A DNA stretch of 64,000 nucleotides from Chitinophaga dinghuensis (GTDB taxonomy: Bacteria; Bacteroidota; Bacteroidia; Chitinophagales; Chitinophagaceae): positions 558,001 through 622,000 of the forward strand of contig NZ_QLMA01000004.1 of assembly GCF_003259435.1 (NCBI RefSeq), in the 5' to 3' direction. The number at the start of each line of letters is the position of its first letter. Position 1 is the first letter of the stretch. The translations under genes were made by a program, and so were the position numbers. The notes under the pieces are model-generated. The model made no database searches and was not told the origin of the DNA. It saw only the letters and a program-made list of their open reading frames with translations. Below, piece after piece: positions 34,321 to 42,521 of the stretch.

Positions 34321-34770
34321 TTGAAAATTTTAAAGAAAATCTTCGGCGTTTTGTTATTGCTCTTGGTGGCGATACAGTTTTTCCGTCCTGTAAAGAACCA
34401 GGGTCGTCAGGAATATACGCAGGACTTTTTGCATCAGTACCAGGCGCCTCCGGAAATTAGTGATATGTTGAAGGTAGCTTGTTATGATTGCCATAGTAAC
34501 AATACCCGTTACCCCTGGTATGCAAATATTCAGCCGGTGGCCTGGTATCTGACAAATCATATCAGGGATGGGAAGAAGGACCTGAATTTTGATGAGTTTG
34601 GGAGTTATACGCCGAAACGGCAACAACATAAGCTGGAGGAGATCCAGTCGCAGGTGAAAAAGGGGAAGATGCCGCTGGCTTCTTATACTTTGATTCATGC
34701 GGATGCCAGGTTAACTGTTGCGCAGCGGGATACGTTGGTTCATTGGATAGATGGCCTTTTGCAACACTAA
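34321..34770 (+). CDS. Haem-binding domain protein (single CxxCH, membrane-anchored)
   Basis: From a TTG at 34321 the protein has 149 residues: an N-terminal membrane helix (IFGVLLLLLVAIQFF) and a haem_bd-type domain with CYDCHSNNTRYPWYANIQP (CxxCH near residue 60), WYLTNHIRDGKKDLNFDEF and ALHWID-like ending. An ATG at 34273 would add 16 residues but lies in the loop of the preceding terminator, so the start is uncertain. These small periplasmic c-type haem proteins are common beside metal-efflux and respiratory genes in Bacteroidota. Confidence 0.82.
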   Translation: MKILKKIFGVLLLLLVAIQFFRPVKNQGRQEYTQDFLHQYQAPPEISDMLKVACYDCHSNNTRYPWYANIQPVAWYLTNHIRDGKKDLNFDEFGSYTPKRQQHKLEEIQSQVKKGKMPLASYTLIHADARLTVAQRDTLVHWIDGLLQH

Positions 34771-34811
34771 GCAGGGATGAAATTATCAAGCTGGCATAAT
34801 CGTGTCTTCAT

Positions 34812-34843
34812 ATAATAATATTATAAATATTATTATTAATTTG
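34812..34843 (+). promoter_or_regulatory. AT-rich inverted repeat and possible -7 box before the SHOCT gene
   Basis: ATAATAATATT and AATATTATTAT form perfect 11-bp arms around ATA (34812-34836). The following TTAATTTG (34836-34843) differs from TAnnTTTG by one base and is 36 bases before the ATG at 34880. It may be a promoter with an AT-rich operator or a DNA-bending site. Confidence 0.4.
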
Positions 34844-34879
34844 CAGATAGATTTTTATGATATTTTAATCCCTGTCCTA

Positions 34880-35788
34880 ATGCAGTTCAATAATTTAAAG
34901 CCGACATTTTTTATTTCGCTGGTTTTATTTGGCAGTTTGTTTCTTCCCTGGTTCCTATTCATGGGTATGAGTGCCAATGGCTGGCAGTTGCCAGTAGAAG
35001 CGAATCAGGCGAGTTATGCGTTTGTTACAACCGCTCATTTGGGTGAAGATCCGCTGTGGGTGAAATTCCTATATTTATTTTATGTCATCCCTGCGGTGGC
35101 GGCTTACAATATGGTAAAGCGATTGCAACGTCGTAAACCGGCCTTGAATGAGTTTTTCCTGGGGTTTGCCTGGGCGGCGTTGGTATTTCTACTGCTGCGT
35201 TGGGCGGATATGAAATATAATAACTCCATGGTGGGAAGGTGGAATCGTGGTGCTGATCTAGAGTTATACAAATTTTTATCCATTGGATACTATGTCTATG
35301 CTATCACCTGTTTGGTGGGGATGTATTATACCCTGGTTAAGGAAGTAGATGATTACAAGACACTTGAAGAGGAGATGGAGGAGGAATATGGTGGTCTGTA
35401 CAGCCAGCCGCAGCCGGAGCCACAACCGCAACCACAGCCGCAAACCCAAGCCCAATCATTTAATCAGACATATAACCAAACATATCAGCCGCCTCAAAAT
35501 CAACCACAAAACCAACCGCAAAATCAAATATTTAACCAGCCATATCAGGCGCCACAAAGCCAGCCGGAAATTCATCCGCATAGTCGTTATATGCCAGAAC
35601 TGCCAGTAGCTGCTGCCAATGCGACTCCAGTAACTCCTGCGAAGGAGTCGGATCGCGCGGTTATCTATGAGCGGTTGACCCAACTACATGGGCTATACGA
35701 AAAAGGTATTCTCGGCCAGGCAGAATATGAGGCGGAAAAAGCCGCATTATTGTCACAGTTGCCTTCACAGTCGGGTACCTCCAAATAA
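34880..35788 (+). CDS. Four-helix membrane protein with Q/P/N-rich linker and SHOCT domain
   Basis: The 302-residue protein starts at the ATG at 34880. It has four hydrophobic segments (FFISLVLFGSLFLPWFLF; FLYLFYVIPAVAAY; FFLGFAWAALVFLLL; YYVYAITCLVGMYYTL), an acidic stretch (EEEMEEEYGG), a low-complexity Gln/Pro/Asn linker at about residues 175-245, and a C-terminal SHOCT motif (LHGLYEKGILGQAEYEAEK). SHOCT domains are short helical modules, often at the ends of membrane proteins, with a presumed oligomerisation role. No enzymatic motif is visible and the function is unknown. Confidence 0.75.
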   Translation: MQFNNLKPTFFISLVLFGSLFLPWFLFMGMSANGWQLPVEANQASYAFVTTAHLGEDPLWVKFLYLFYVIPAVAAYNMVKRLQRRKPALNEFFLGFAWAALVFLLLRWADMKYNNSMVGRWNRGADLELYKFLSIGYYVYAITCLVGMYYTLVKEVDDYKTLEEEMEEEYGGLYSQPQPEPQPQPQPQTQAQSFNQTYNQTYQPPQNQPQNQPQNQIFNQPYQAPQSQPEIHPHSRYMPELPVAAANATPVTPAKESDRAVIYERLTQLHGLYEKGILGQAEYEAEKAALLSQLPSQSGTSK

Positions 35789-35796
35789 ATCTTTCT

Positions 35797-35833
35797 GCCG
35801 GAACGGGTATATGCTTGTTCCGGCTTGTTTTTT
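35797..35833 (+). terminator. Rho-independent terminator after the SHOCT gene
   Basis: GCCGGAAC (35797-35804) and GTTCCGGC (35817-35824) form a perfect 8-bp stem with a 12-base loop, followed by TTGTTTTTT. Confidence 0.88.
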
Positions 35834-35899
35834 CTTATGTAACAATTGTAGCCGACCAGGAGCATTACAGAACGGACCTTTGCAGTAAAATAATTGCAA

Positions 35900-36688
35900 A
35901 TGTTAATACTGGGCTACTTGGCGGCGATGTTGATTGGCATATCATTAGGACTCATAGGAGGGGGAGGGTCCATTCTTACGGTGCCTGTACTGGTGTATAT
36001 TTTCCACCTGGAACCCACGAATGCCACTACTTATTCTCTCTTTATAGTAGGCCTGACCAGCCTGATTGGCGCCATTGGATATCTGAAACGCAAACAGATT
36101 AATTTACCGGTGGCCCTGCTCTATGCATCTTCTTCCATATTTACCGTATTAGCTACCAGGCGCTTGCTGCTGCCATTCATTCCCGATCATATTTTCAGCA
36201 TAGGAGCAGTAAATATCACAAAGTCGATGTTGACCATGCTACTCTTTGCCTTACTGATGATACTGGCCTCCGTGTCTATGATCCGAAATGGCCATGCCAC
36301 CGTATCAGACGAAAAGGTCGTAAAACCAGACTATTTCCGAACTGCACTATATGGAGTGGCCATTGGCTTTATCACCGGTTTGTTGGGCGCTGGCGGCGGT
36401 TTTCTGATTATCCCTGCGTTGATTATGCTGATGAAGATGCCGATGAAAGAGGCGGTAGGTACTTCTCTGCTCATCATTGCCTTGAACTCGCTGCTGGGGT
36501 TCGCGGGAGATGTCGCTTTCGTGCATATTGAATGGACATTTTTGATAGCTATCAGTGCGGTGGCTGCCATCGGTATTGTGTTGGGTACCAGGATGAGCAA
36601 ACGCATAGCAGGAGCGCAACTCAAAAAGGGTTTCGGATGGTTTGTACTCATGATGGGTATTTACATTTTCGCTGCCGAACTGTTATAG
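35900..36688 (+). CDS. TauE/SafE family sulfite/anion exporter
   Basis: The 262-residue protein, from the ATG at 35900, has 7-8 membrane segments and the two family repeats: LIGISLGLIGGGGSILTVP (residues 10-28) and GFITGLLGAGGGFLIIPAL in the second half. TauE/SafE proteins export sulfite, sulfoacetate or related organosulfur anions; the specific substrate here is unknown. An in-frame TTG six bases upstream is possible but less likely. The DUF2490 gene begins two bases after its stop. Confidence 0.9.
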   Translation: MLILGYLAAMLIGISLGLIGGGGSILTVPVLVYIFHLEPTNATTYSLFIVGLTSLIGAIGYLKRKQINLPVALLYASSSIFTVLATRRLLLPFIPDHIFSIGAVNITKSMLTMLLFALLMILASVSMIRNGHATVSDEKVVKPDYFRTALYGVAIGFITGLLGAGGGFLIIPALIMLMKMPMKEAVGTSLLIIALNSLLGFAGDVAFVHIEWTFLIAISAVAAIGIVLGTRMSKRIAGAQLKKGFGWFVLMMGIYIFAAELL

Positions 36689-36689
36689 T

Positions 36690-37400
36690 ATGCGGAGGAA
36701 GTGGTGGTTGCTGGTAGCGGGAATTTGTTGGGGGTATACCGTCCATGCACAAACGAAAAGTAATCTCTGGATGAGAACGACCTTGCAGACCAGGCTAGCT
36801 GATAAATGGGATGCAGCGCTGGAATTACAGCTTCGCAGGCAACATCCTGATAATGCTAATATGTTTTCCATGCCATTGATGTACTCTGTCAGGCCCTGGA
36901 TCTATTACAGGATGAATACGCATTTCAGCCTTTCCGTATCGCCGCTGGCCTGGTTTCGGCAGTATCCTGTATTGCTTACAGAGAAAGATTTATCGAAAGC
37001 GCCCATGCAGGAGTGGAGAAGTACGGTCGCTATCAGTTATCAAACACAGTTACAACAGCACCTCTATTTCCAATCGCGTGCAGGCGTTGAGTACAGGAAT
37101 TTTTCAACTGGTCAACGATTGTTGCGTACCCGTATCAGGACGGGTTTTCAGTATCTTTTGCCTGGGGATGTATCCTTGAATGCCTACAATGAATTAATGT
37201 TGAATCCTGCCGGGGCAGCCCCTGGGCACTTCTTTGACCAGAACCGGCAGTCGATATCCGGTATAGTGCCACTATCTCGGGGAGTAACTGTGGAAGTGGG
37301 ATATATGCATATTTACCGCCAATTACCGACATATGATCCCATTATGCAGGAACATAATTATTTCGTGCAATTGAATATTTCCATGCAACGTAAAAAATGA
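36690..37400 (+). CDS. DUF2490 domain outer-membrane-type protein
   Basis: The 236-residue exported protein has a signal peptide cleaved near VHAQ. The DUF2490 pattern follows: LWMRTTLQTRLADKWDAAL, ELQLRRQHPDNANMF, YYRMNTHFSLSVSPLAWF, and alternating strands ending LNISMQRK. It looks like a 10-12 strand outer-membrane barrel of unknown function. It begins one base after the TauE/SafE stop codon and is probably co-transcribed with it. Confidence 0.8.
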   Translation: MRRKWWLLVAGICWGYTVHAQTKSNLWMRTTLQTRLADKWDAALELQLRRQHPDNANMFSMPLMYSVRPWIYYRMNTHFSLSVSPLAWFRQYPVLLTEKDLSKAPMQEWRSTVAISYQTQLQQHLYFQSRAGVEYRNFSTGQRLLRTRIRTGFQYLLPGDVSLNAYNELMLNPAGAAPGHFFDQNRQSISGIVPLSRGVTVEVGYMHIYRQLPTYDPIMQEHNYFVQLNISMQRKK

Positions 37401-37435
37401 AAAAAGTACTGCGTAGTTTCGCAGTACTTTTTTTT
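37399..37435. terminator. Bidirectional terminator between DUF2490 and the oxidoreductase
   Basis: AAAAAGTACTGCG and CGCAGTACTTTTT form a 13-bp stem with loop TAGTTT. A-runs on one side and T-runs on the other serve both convergent transcripts. Confidence 0.88.
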
Positions 37436-38288
37436 ATCGCATTATTTTAATCATAGCCGACAGTCTTTCCTTGCCGAAACCGGCAGCTCTGCCAAGGTTT
37501 AACTGTTCCAGTCCGAAAGCCGGAAACGGTGCAGTGATGCCGCCTTCAGTAGCGTGACGTTCCAATAGTTCAAAGCAATAGGCACAGATTTCGAGGGAAC
37601 TAAGCGGTTGATCGAATCGGCTGTTCTCAATATCCTGTCCTACCTCCTGTACCATTTCAGCAAGTACCGGGGAGAGCGTGCTTGTCACATTTCCCAGCGC
37701 TCCAACAGAAATACCTTCTGCTTCCATGATGCGTGCGCCATGCAGGAATCCGAACTGCATACCAAACATGGTAGATAATATCGCCAGGTCCCAGGCTGCG
37801 GCTGCACCTACAGCGGGGCCCATATAGGCGAGGTGACCTGCCAATATTTTTAAAGTGGATTCCTGTTCCCGGAATACCTGTTCATCACCGGAAAAGAAAA
37901 TGGGCGTGGAAGGTTGTCCCATCTGCGGCGGGGTGGCGAGAATAACGCCATCCAAATAAGCAGCTCCTCTGGCCAGTATATCATTTTGCATTTCCCGGGC
38001 GTCTGCAGGCGTACCGCTGCTCAACTGAATGATGGTTTTTCCGGTGAGATCCAGGCCAGACAAGATTTCCCGACTTGCCTCGTAATTAACTACGCAAAGT
38101 AAAATTACCGGACTATCGGCAATGGCTGTACGAATATCGGGCACATAATTCGCACCAAGGGAGATCAGCGTATTGGCTTTTTCCCTGGTTCTGTTCCAAA
38201 CGGTCAGGGTTATACGATTTTTTACCAATAATTCTCCCAATACTGAGCCCATAGCGCCCAGTCCAATCAATGTGATGTTGTTTTCCAT
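37434..38288 (-). CDS. NAD(P)-binding oxidoreductase of the imine reductase/beta-hydroxyacid dehydrogenase type
   Basis: The 284-residue protein has an N-terminal Rossmann domain (TLIGLGAMGSVLGELLVKN; TVWNRTREKANTL, suggesting NADP(H) preference through Asn-Arg). The C-terminal helical dimerisation domain has AAAWDLAILSTMFGMQFGF, which resembles imine reductases more than 3-hydroxyisobutyrate dehydrogenases, since the catalytic Lys of the latter is replaced around AWDL. It is in an operon with an SDR gene (9-base gap), divergent from an HxlR regulator. The substrate is unknown. Confidence 0.85.
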   Translation of the reverse strand: MENNITLIGLGAMGSVLGELLVKNRITLTVWNRTREKANTLISLGANYVPDIRTAIADSPVILLCVVNYEASREILSGLDLTGKTIIQLSSGTPADAREMQNDILARGAAYLDGVILATPPQMGQPSTPIFFSGDEQVFREQESTLKILAGHLAYMGPAVGAAAAWDLAILSTMFGMQFGFLHGARIMEAEGISVGALGNVTSTLSPVLAEMVQEVGQDIENSRFDQPLSSLEICAYCFELLERHATEGGITAPFPAFGLEQLNLGRAAGFGKERLSAMIKIMR

Positions 38289-38297
38289 ATGTTATTT

Positions 38298-39059
38298 TTA
38301 TTGTGGTAAAGTGAGTCGGTGAGAAAGTCCGCCATCAACAGTGAGTTCTGCTGCGGTAGTGAAAGTGGCTTCAAATCCCAGGAATTTAACAGCGGCAGCT
38401 ACTTCTTCCATATGACCATGGCGTTTTAAGGGTGTAATGGTATTACCTAATGCTTCAAAGGCGGCCAGCTCGGCCTGGGTAGCGCCGTAAACGCCCATGG
38501 TAGGGGTACTAATGAAACCCGGACTAACGGCATTCACCCGAATCCCAGCAGGGGCAAGTTCTGCGGCCAGTACACGCATAAACGCAGTTACTGCAGCCTT
38601 TGCGCCAGCATAGGCGCCCATGCCAGCATAGCCCGAGTTGTTGGCGATAGAAGTAGTGAATACGATAGCGCCATGAGAGTTGATAAGGGGAGACAACTGC
38701 CGGGCTGTAAAGAAGGCGCCCTTGGTGTTAATATCGAAGGTTTTATCATAACTGGCTGCTGTCACCTGTGAAAATAATTCCAGTATAGAGTAGCCGGCAT
38801 TGATATGCAGTAAGTCAATCTTTCCGAAATGAGTGGCAACCGCAGTGGCGAGTTGCTCAATATCTGCCAGACTGGAAGCATCCGAGCGAATAGCCAAAGC
38901 TCTGGCCCCCAGTTGCTCCTGTGCCGTTTTGATACGTTGTTCGTTATGGCCGGTAATGATCACGGATGCGCCGAGGTCGGTGAACAGCTTTGCTGTAGCG
39001 AATCCCATTCCATGCGTACCTCCAGTGATAACAATTTTCTTATCCTTATAATCTGTCAT
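38298..39059 (-). CDS. SDR family oxidoreductase
   Basis: The 253-residue classical short-chain dehydrogenase has the cofactor loop TGGTHGMG at residues 13-20, NAGYS after strand 4, the catalytic Ser in FTTSIANNSG and the YAGAK (YxxxK) pair. The C-terminal RVNAVSPGFISTPTMG is typical. It is first in a two-gene operon with the IRED-like gene, and faces the HxlR-type gene across 138 bases containing two inverted repeats. Redox-stress or xenobiotic control is plausible. Confidence 0.93.
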   Translation of the reverse strand: MTDYKDKKIVITGGTHGMGFATAKLFTDLGASVIITGHNEQRIKTAQEQLGARALAIRSDASSLADIEQLATAVATHFGKIDLLHINAGYSILELFSQVTAASYDKTFDINTKGAFFTARQLSPLINSHGAIVFTTSIANNSGYAGMGAYAGAKAAVTAFMRVLAAELAPAGIRVNAVSPGFISTPTMGVYGATQAELAAFEALGNTITPLKRHGHMEEVAAAVKFLGFEATFTTAAELTVDGGLSHRLTLPQ

Positions 39060-39123
39060 GCCGAATAATTTTTCACAAAGGGAGCATTTTCCGGAAAGCC
39101 TGACAATAAGGGAGAAAACTTAC

Positions 39124-39169
39124 GGGTATGGATAATTTTTTCCATACCCTCCATATTCGGAACATATGG
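39124..39169. promoter_or_regulatory. Two inverted repeats in the SDR-HxlR divergent promoter region
   Basis: GGGTATGGA (39124-39132) and TCCATACCC (39141-39149) are perfect 9-bp arms with an 8-base spacer. Directly after lies CCATA-N9-TATGG (39151-39169). Position between the divergent SDR operon and HxlR gene, and no T-run serving an upstream gene, favour operator function. Confidence 0.55.
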
Positions 39170-39197
39170 TACATTCGTTCCAGTAAAACCTGGTAAG

Positions 39198-39566
39198 ATG
39201 TACGAAAAGAAAATACCGAAAGATTTTTCCTGTGGTTTCAGTGTACTGATGGAGATTATTGGAGGGAAATGGAAGTCTTATCTGCTGTACCTCATCCATA
39301 ATGGCGTACACAGACCCAATGAATTACACAAGCAAATGCCTTCTGCAACCCGCAGGGTGTTAAATATGCAATTACGTGAACTGGAATTTCATGGTATGGT
39401 GAAAAGGGTAATTTATCCGGAACTGCCGCCAAGAGTGGAATACTTTCTGACAGAGTTTGGAGATTCGCTGTTGCCGGTGATTTTCGAAATGAATGAGTGG
39501 GGAAATAATCACCTGGAAAGGTTTCAGAAACTGATCACGGACAAGCAGCTGGAGGCAGTGGCTTAA
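39198..39566 (+). CDS. HxlR family transcriptional regulator
   Basis: The 122-residue protein has the HxlR core: SVLMEIIGGKWKSYLLYLI (residues about 13-31), RPNELHKQMPSATRRVLNMQ (recognition helix) and YPELPPRVEYFLTEFG (wing). A single Cys (FSCGF, residue 12) near the N-terminus is in the position used by electrophile-sensing members. It probably controls the divergent SDR/IRED-like operon and itself through the inverted repeats between them. Confidence 0.92.
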   Translation: MYEKKIPKDFSCGFSVLMEIIGGKWKSYLLYLIHNGVHRPNELHKQMPSATRRVLNMQLRELEFHGMVKRVIYPELPPRVEYFLTEFGDSLLPVIFEMNEWGNNHLERFQKLITDKQLEAVA

Positions 39567-39573
39567 GAGAACT

Positions 39574-39633
39574 GGGAGTGAATGGTTAATTGAAGGGAAT
39601 GGAGTGGCTGGTGAAGATCGTGTCTCCCTAAAA
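39574..39633. repeat. Degenerate copy of the GGGAGA-ended repeat (reverse orientation)
   Basis: GATCGTGTCTCCCTAAA at its right edge is the reverse complement of the left end (TTTAGGGAGACAC) of the complete copy at 54189. Its other edge begins GGGAGTGAATG, a looser match. Length and end structure suggest the same family; the middle has diverged. Confidence 0.4.
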
Positions 39634-39638
39634 TAAAA

Positions 39639-39668
39639 TACGCTTCAGGATTCTCACCCTGAAGCGTA
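39639..39668 (-). terminator. Rho-independent terminator of the desaturase gene
   Basis: TACGCTTCAGG and CCTGAAGCGTA form an 11-bp stem with an 8-base loop. On the minus strand it is followed by TTTTATTTTAGG, so it ends the desaturase transcript. Confidence 0.8.
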
Positions 39669-39688
39669 CACGAAATTTAAATATTTTC

Positions 39689-40723
39689 TCAACCTGGAAC
39701 AATCACTTCTTCTGGCTCTATGACTGTGGATAGTACCGGGCGACAAGCACGCATTTCTTTCAGGCCGATCATCTTTTGTTGTTCTGGGTCCCAGACTTTC
39801 AACCGGAAACAGGCGCGGATATCACGGATACGCAGGGAAGTCGTTTTGGCATTTTGCAGCTCCGGCATTTTGGCCATCGCTTCCGGTAGTCGGTAAAACG
39901 GAATACGCGCATTCAGGTGGTGAATATGATGATAGCCGATATTAGCTGTGAACCAGGCCATCACCGGACTCATTTTCATATAGCTGGAAGAGAGCAGGGC
40001 GGCTTTATCGTAGCACCATTCGTGGTTAACGCTGAAGGATACCCCAGGAAAGTTATGCTGTGCATAAAACAGGTAAGCCCCAATAGCGCAAGCAATAGTA
40101 AATGGCACCAGGATAAATAACAACCAGCTTTCCCATCCGAAGAAATACCATACGGCCACACTTCCTGCCAGGTGTATAATCAGCGCTATTAAAGAATCTA
40201 TATGTTTACGCGGACTGCTTAAGAACGATTGTACGCACATTCCCAGCATGAACATAGACAAGTAGCCGGCCGCGATGGTCAGCGGATGTCTGCTGAAAAG
40301 GTAAGCGCGCTTTTCCGCTGGTGTAGCGGCTTCAAATTTTTTACGGGTGAAAATCGGGTAGGAGCCAATACTGGCACTAAACAACTTCGAATTATGCTTG
40401 TGGTGGTAATCGTGGGAGCGTTTCCAGATGCTGGTAGGCGCCAGGATATACATACCGAAGATCGTCATGATACCCTCTGCCAGCAGGGATTTATTCAGGA
40501 TTGTATGATGCTGGTGGTCGTGATAAATTACAAACATCCGGACAATCAGTAATCCGGATACCACGCTGGCCAATATTCTCAATGCCAGGTATGGCAGTGT
40601 CAGCGTGCAGGTTAATGCCAGAACCAGTAACAGGAGTGTAGAGCAGGTATGTAACCAGCTTTTAGCTCTGTCTTCGCTTGCAAATGGCTTGGTAGCCAAA
40701 ATTAGATCTTTTCCCTCCAGCAT
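39689..40723 (-). CDS. Membrane fatty acid desaturase
   Basis: The 344-residue integral membrane di-iron enzyme has three His boxes: HDHQHH (residues 68-73), HDYHH (104-108) and HHIHH (265-269), plus QHNF at 222. Hydrophobic stretches between the boxes fit four membrane helices. Such enzymes introduce double bases into acyl chains of lipids using O2 and electrons from ferredoxin or a reductase; regiospecificity is not predictable. It has its own terminator, and the acyltransferase gene lies 48 bases upstream on the same strand, suggesting linked lipid modification. Confidence 0.9.
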   Translation of the reverse strand: MLEGKDLILATKPFASEDRAKSWLHTCSTLLLLVLALTCTLTLPYLALRILASVVSGLLIVRMFVIYHDHQHHTILNKSLLAEGIMTIFGMYILAPTSIWKRSHDYHHKHNSKLFSASIGSYPIFTRKKFEAATPAEKRAYLFSRHPLTIAAGYLSMFMLGMCVQSFLSSPRKHIDSLIALIIHLAGSVAVWYFFGWESWLLFILVPFTIACAIGAYLFYAQHNFPGVSFSVNHEWCYDKAALLSSSYMKMSPVMAWFTANIGYHHIHHLNARIPFYRLPEAMAKMPELQNAKTTSLRIRDIRACFRLKVWDPEQQKMIGLKEMRACRPVLSTVIEPEEVIVPG

Positions 40724-40771
40724 AATAGGTCAGTTGAAATAGTCATATTAATAAAATAGAAACGGGTACAG

Positions 40772-41653
40772 TTAAACATTCGCAGGGCGTTTATGCTTCC
40801 AACGCTTGTGCGACCACAGCCAGGTGGCTGGTTGCGATACGATATCTTCTTCCAGTTTGCGTGTATGCGCTACTGTTATATTACCATCTTTTTCATCGGA
40901 AGGAGTAGTAGTAAGTATTTCAGCAGATACGGTATAATAGCCTCTTTTAGTTCGTTGTACAGTAACATATACCACCGGGTAGTTCATCTTTTGAGCAATT
41001 TTCTCTGTCCCTTTGAATACCGGGGTATCCTGGTGCATGAAGCGCAGCCAGTGGGCGGTATCGGGCTGAGGAGCCTGGTCGGCAATGAAAGCGGTGGCAT
41101 TTATTTCGGCCCGGTTCTGTACAATAGCGCGGAAAGTATCCTGCATGGCAATCAGTTTAGTGCCAAAGCGGGTGCGCATTTTGTACATTAATCCGTTGAA
41201 ATGTTTATTGGCCAGTGGGTGGTAGATGACATACAACTGCTGCTTGCAGAGAATACTGAAAGTATTTCCTGCCCATTCCCAATTGCCTTTATGACCCATT
41301 ACCAGGATTACGCTCTTTTTCTCGGCAGCCAGCTGATCAAACAGCGCCACGGTTTCCGGCGTAAAGCTGCAATGCTTTAACATAGCCGCTTTGCTGATGG
41401 TCAACGTTTTGAACGTTTCGAGGAAAAGATCGCAGAGGTAATGATAGAAATCCTTGCAAATTCGTTTTAATTCTGCCTCGCTTTTATCCGGGAATGAGTT
41501 GCGGAGATTTTGCATCACTACTTTCCTACGGTAACCGATGCCGTAATACAACAAGGCATACACCCCGTCAGACAGCAGGTAAAGTACCGGAAAAGGCAAC
41601 AACGACAGCGCATAAATCAGCGGCAGCAACAAATAATAGACAATTGTAGGCAA
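40772..41653 (-). CDS. Lysophospholipid/lipid A acyltransferase (LpxL/HtrB-like)
   Basis: The 293-residue protein has an N-terminal membrane helix, the catalytic HKGNWE motif (His121-Glu126, H-x4-E) in VMGHKGNWEWAG, and FIADQAPQ followed by FMHQDTPVFKGTEK, as in the lauroyl/myristoyl lipid A acyltransferase family. It adds a secondary acyl chain to lipid A or acts on an aminolipid. Bacteroidota use such proteins for both, so the acceptor is not certain. The desaturase gene follows on the same strand. Confidence 0.88.
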   Translation of the reverse strand: MPTIVYYLLLPLIYALSLLPFPVLYLLSDGVYALLYYGIGYRRKVVMQNLRNSFPDKSEAELKRICKDFYHYLCDLFLETFKTLTISKAAMLKHCSFTPETVALFDQLAAEKKSVILVMGHKGNWEWAGNTFSILCKQQLYVIYHPLANKHFNGLMYKMRTRFGTKLIAMQDTFRAIVQNRAEINATAFIADQAPQPDTAHWLRFMHQDTPVFKGTEKIAQKMNYPVVYVTVQRTKRGYYTVSAEILTTTPSDEKDGNITVAHTRKLEEDIVSQPATWLWSHKRWKHKRPANV

Positions 41654-41797
41654 TGTGGCTCAGGTTTTTTGATGCTCCTCGAAGCATTATTGAAATGATA
41701 AATATATAACTTCAGGTGAATATTACCTAGCGAATAATACAAAATACTACTATTTTCATCCATTTAATATCGGTTTTAGATAATACGGTACTATATT

Positions 41798-41918
41798 TCA
41801 TGACAACACCCCCTCGCAGGTACAGCTCCCATGCGGCTTTACGGGTAGGAAGTACTCCCTACCATATGAACGACACGCAACGGAGGATTTACCCCTACGT
41901 GTCATGATAAATTTTTTA
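41798..41918 (+). ncRNA. Possible structured RNA or attenuator before the Crp/Fnr gene
   Basis: In the 286-base gap 41654-41939, TCATGACA (41798-41805) pairs perfectly with TGTCATGA (41900-41907), which runs into AAATTTTTTATT. Inside are GGTAGG/CCTACC (hairpin near 41844-41862), CGCA/TGCG, and GACACG (41872-41877)/CGTGTC (41898-41903). The last pairing excludes the closing stem because both use 41900-41903, as in a switch. TATATTTC just upstream resembles a -7 box. It is 22 bases before the regulator's start. I recognise no Rfam family, so this is a candidate only. Confidence 0.4.
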
Positions 41919-41939
41919 TTGCAGTATCTTTATAGCCTC

Positions 41940-42521
41940 ATGTACGAACAAATAGACCAGTTTACTGACCAGTGTATTGCCCTCACCCCGGAAGAGCGGG
42001 CGTACTTTCATTCCCTGCTGAAGTTCAAAAAAGTACGCAAGCGTACCTATCTGTTGCAGGAAGGGGAGATATGTGATTTTGAAGCGTATATCGTGAAGGG
42101 ATGTATCCGTACTTATTTTCTCAGTGAAGATGGGACAGAAACCATCTTGTCATTTGCCATAGAAAACTGGTGGGTATCTGATCTCTACAGCTTTACAGAA
42201 CAAAAGCCTTCCAATATGTTTATCGAAACATTGGAAGACAGTGAGCTGCTGATCATTGATCATAAAAGTAAAGCCTTACTGTATGAGCGGATACCTAAGT
42301 TTGAAACCTTATTCCGACTGCTGGTACAACGTTCGTTGTTTGCGCTCCAGCGCCGGTTTCATAGTCTGGTTTCACAAACCGCCGAACAACGTTACCTAGC
42401 CTTTTTAGAAAAATATCCGGCTATTGTACAAAGGGTTCCTCAGAACCAGATTGCCCGCTACCTGGGCGTTTCCCCGGAATTCCTCAGCAAAGTGCGCAGT
42501 GGGATGCAAAAGAAAAAGTAA
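41940..42521 (+). CDS. Crp/Fnr family transcriptional regulator
   Basis: The 193-residue protein, from the ATG at 41940, has a cyclic-nucleotide-binding-type beta roll (LLQEGEICDFEAYIVKGCI; LSFAIENWWVSDLYSF) and a C-terminal winged helix (LEKYPAIVQRVPQNQIARY, LGVSPEFLSKVRS). Residues that contact cAMP in true CRP are not conserved. It is of the small Bacteroidota Crp-like type that often reacts to stress. A potential structured leader lies immediately upstream, and its stop codon is part of the terminator of the convergent esterase gene. Confidence 0.88.
   Translation: MYEQIDQFTDQCIALTPEERAYFHSLLKFKKVRKRTYLLQEGEICDFEAYIVKGCIRTYFLSEDGTETILSFAIENWWVSDLYSFTEQKPSNMFIETLEDSELLIIDHKSKALLYERIPKFETLFRLLVQRSLFALQRRFHSLVSQTAEQRYLAFLEKYPAIVQRVPQNQIARYLGVSPEFLSKVRSGMQKKK

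Noticed and set aside
41798..41918. Minus strand of the structured region looked a little like the 3' end of a group II intron (CTGCGAGGGGGTG)
   Set aside because: No domain V hairpin with AGC triad and no reverse transcriptase gene; the similarity is too short.
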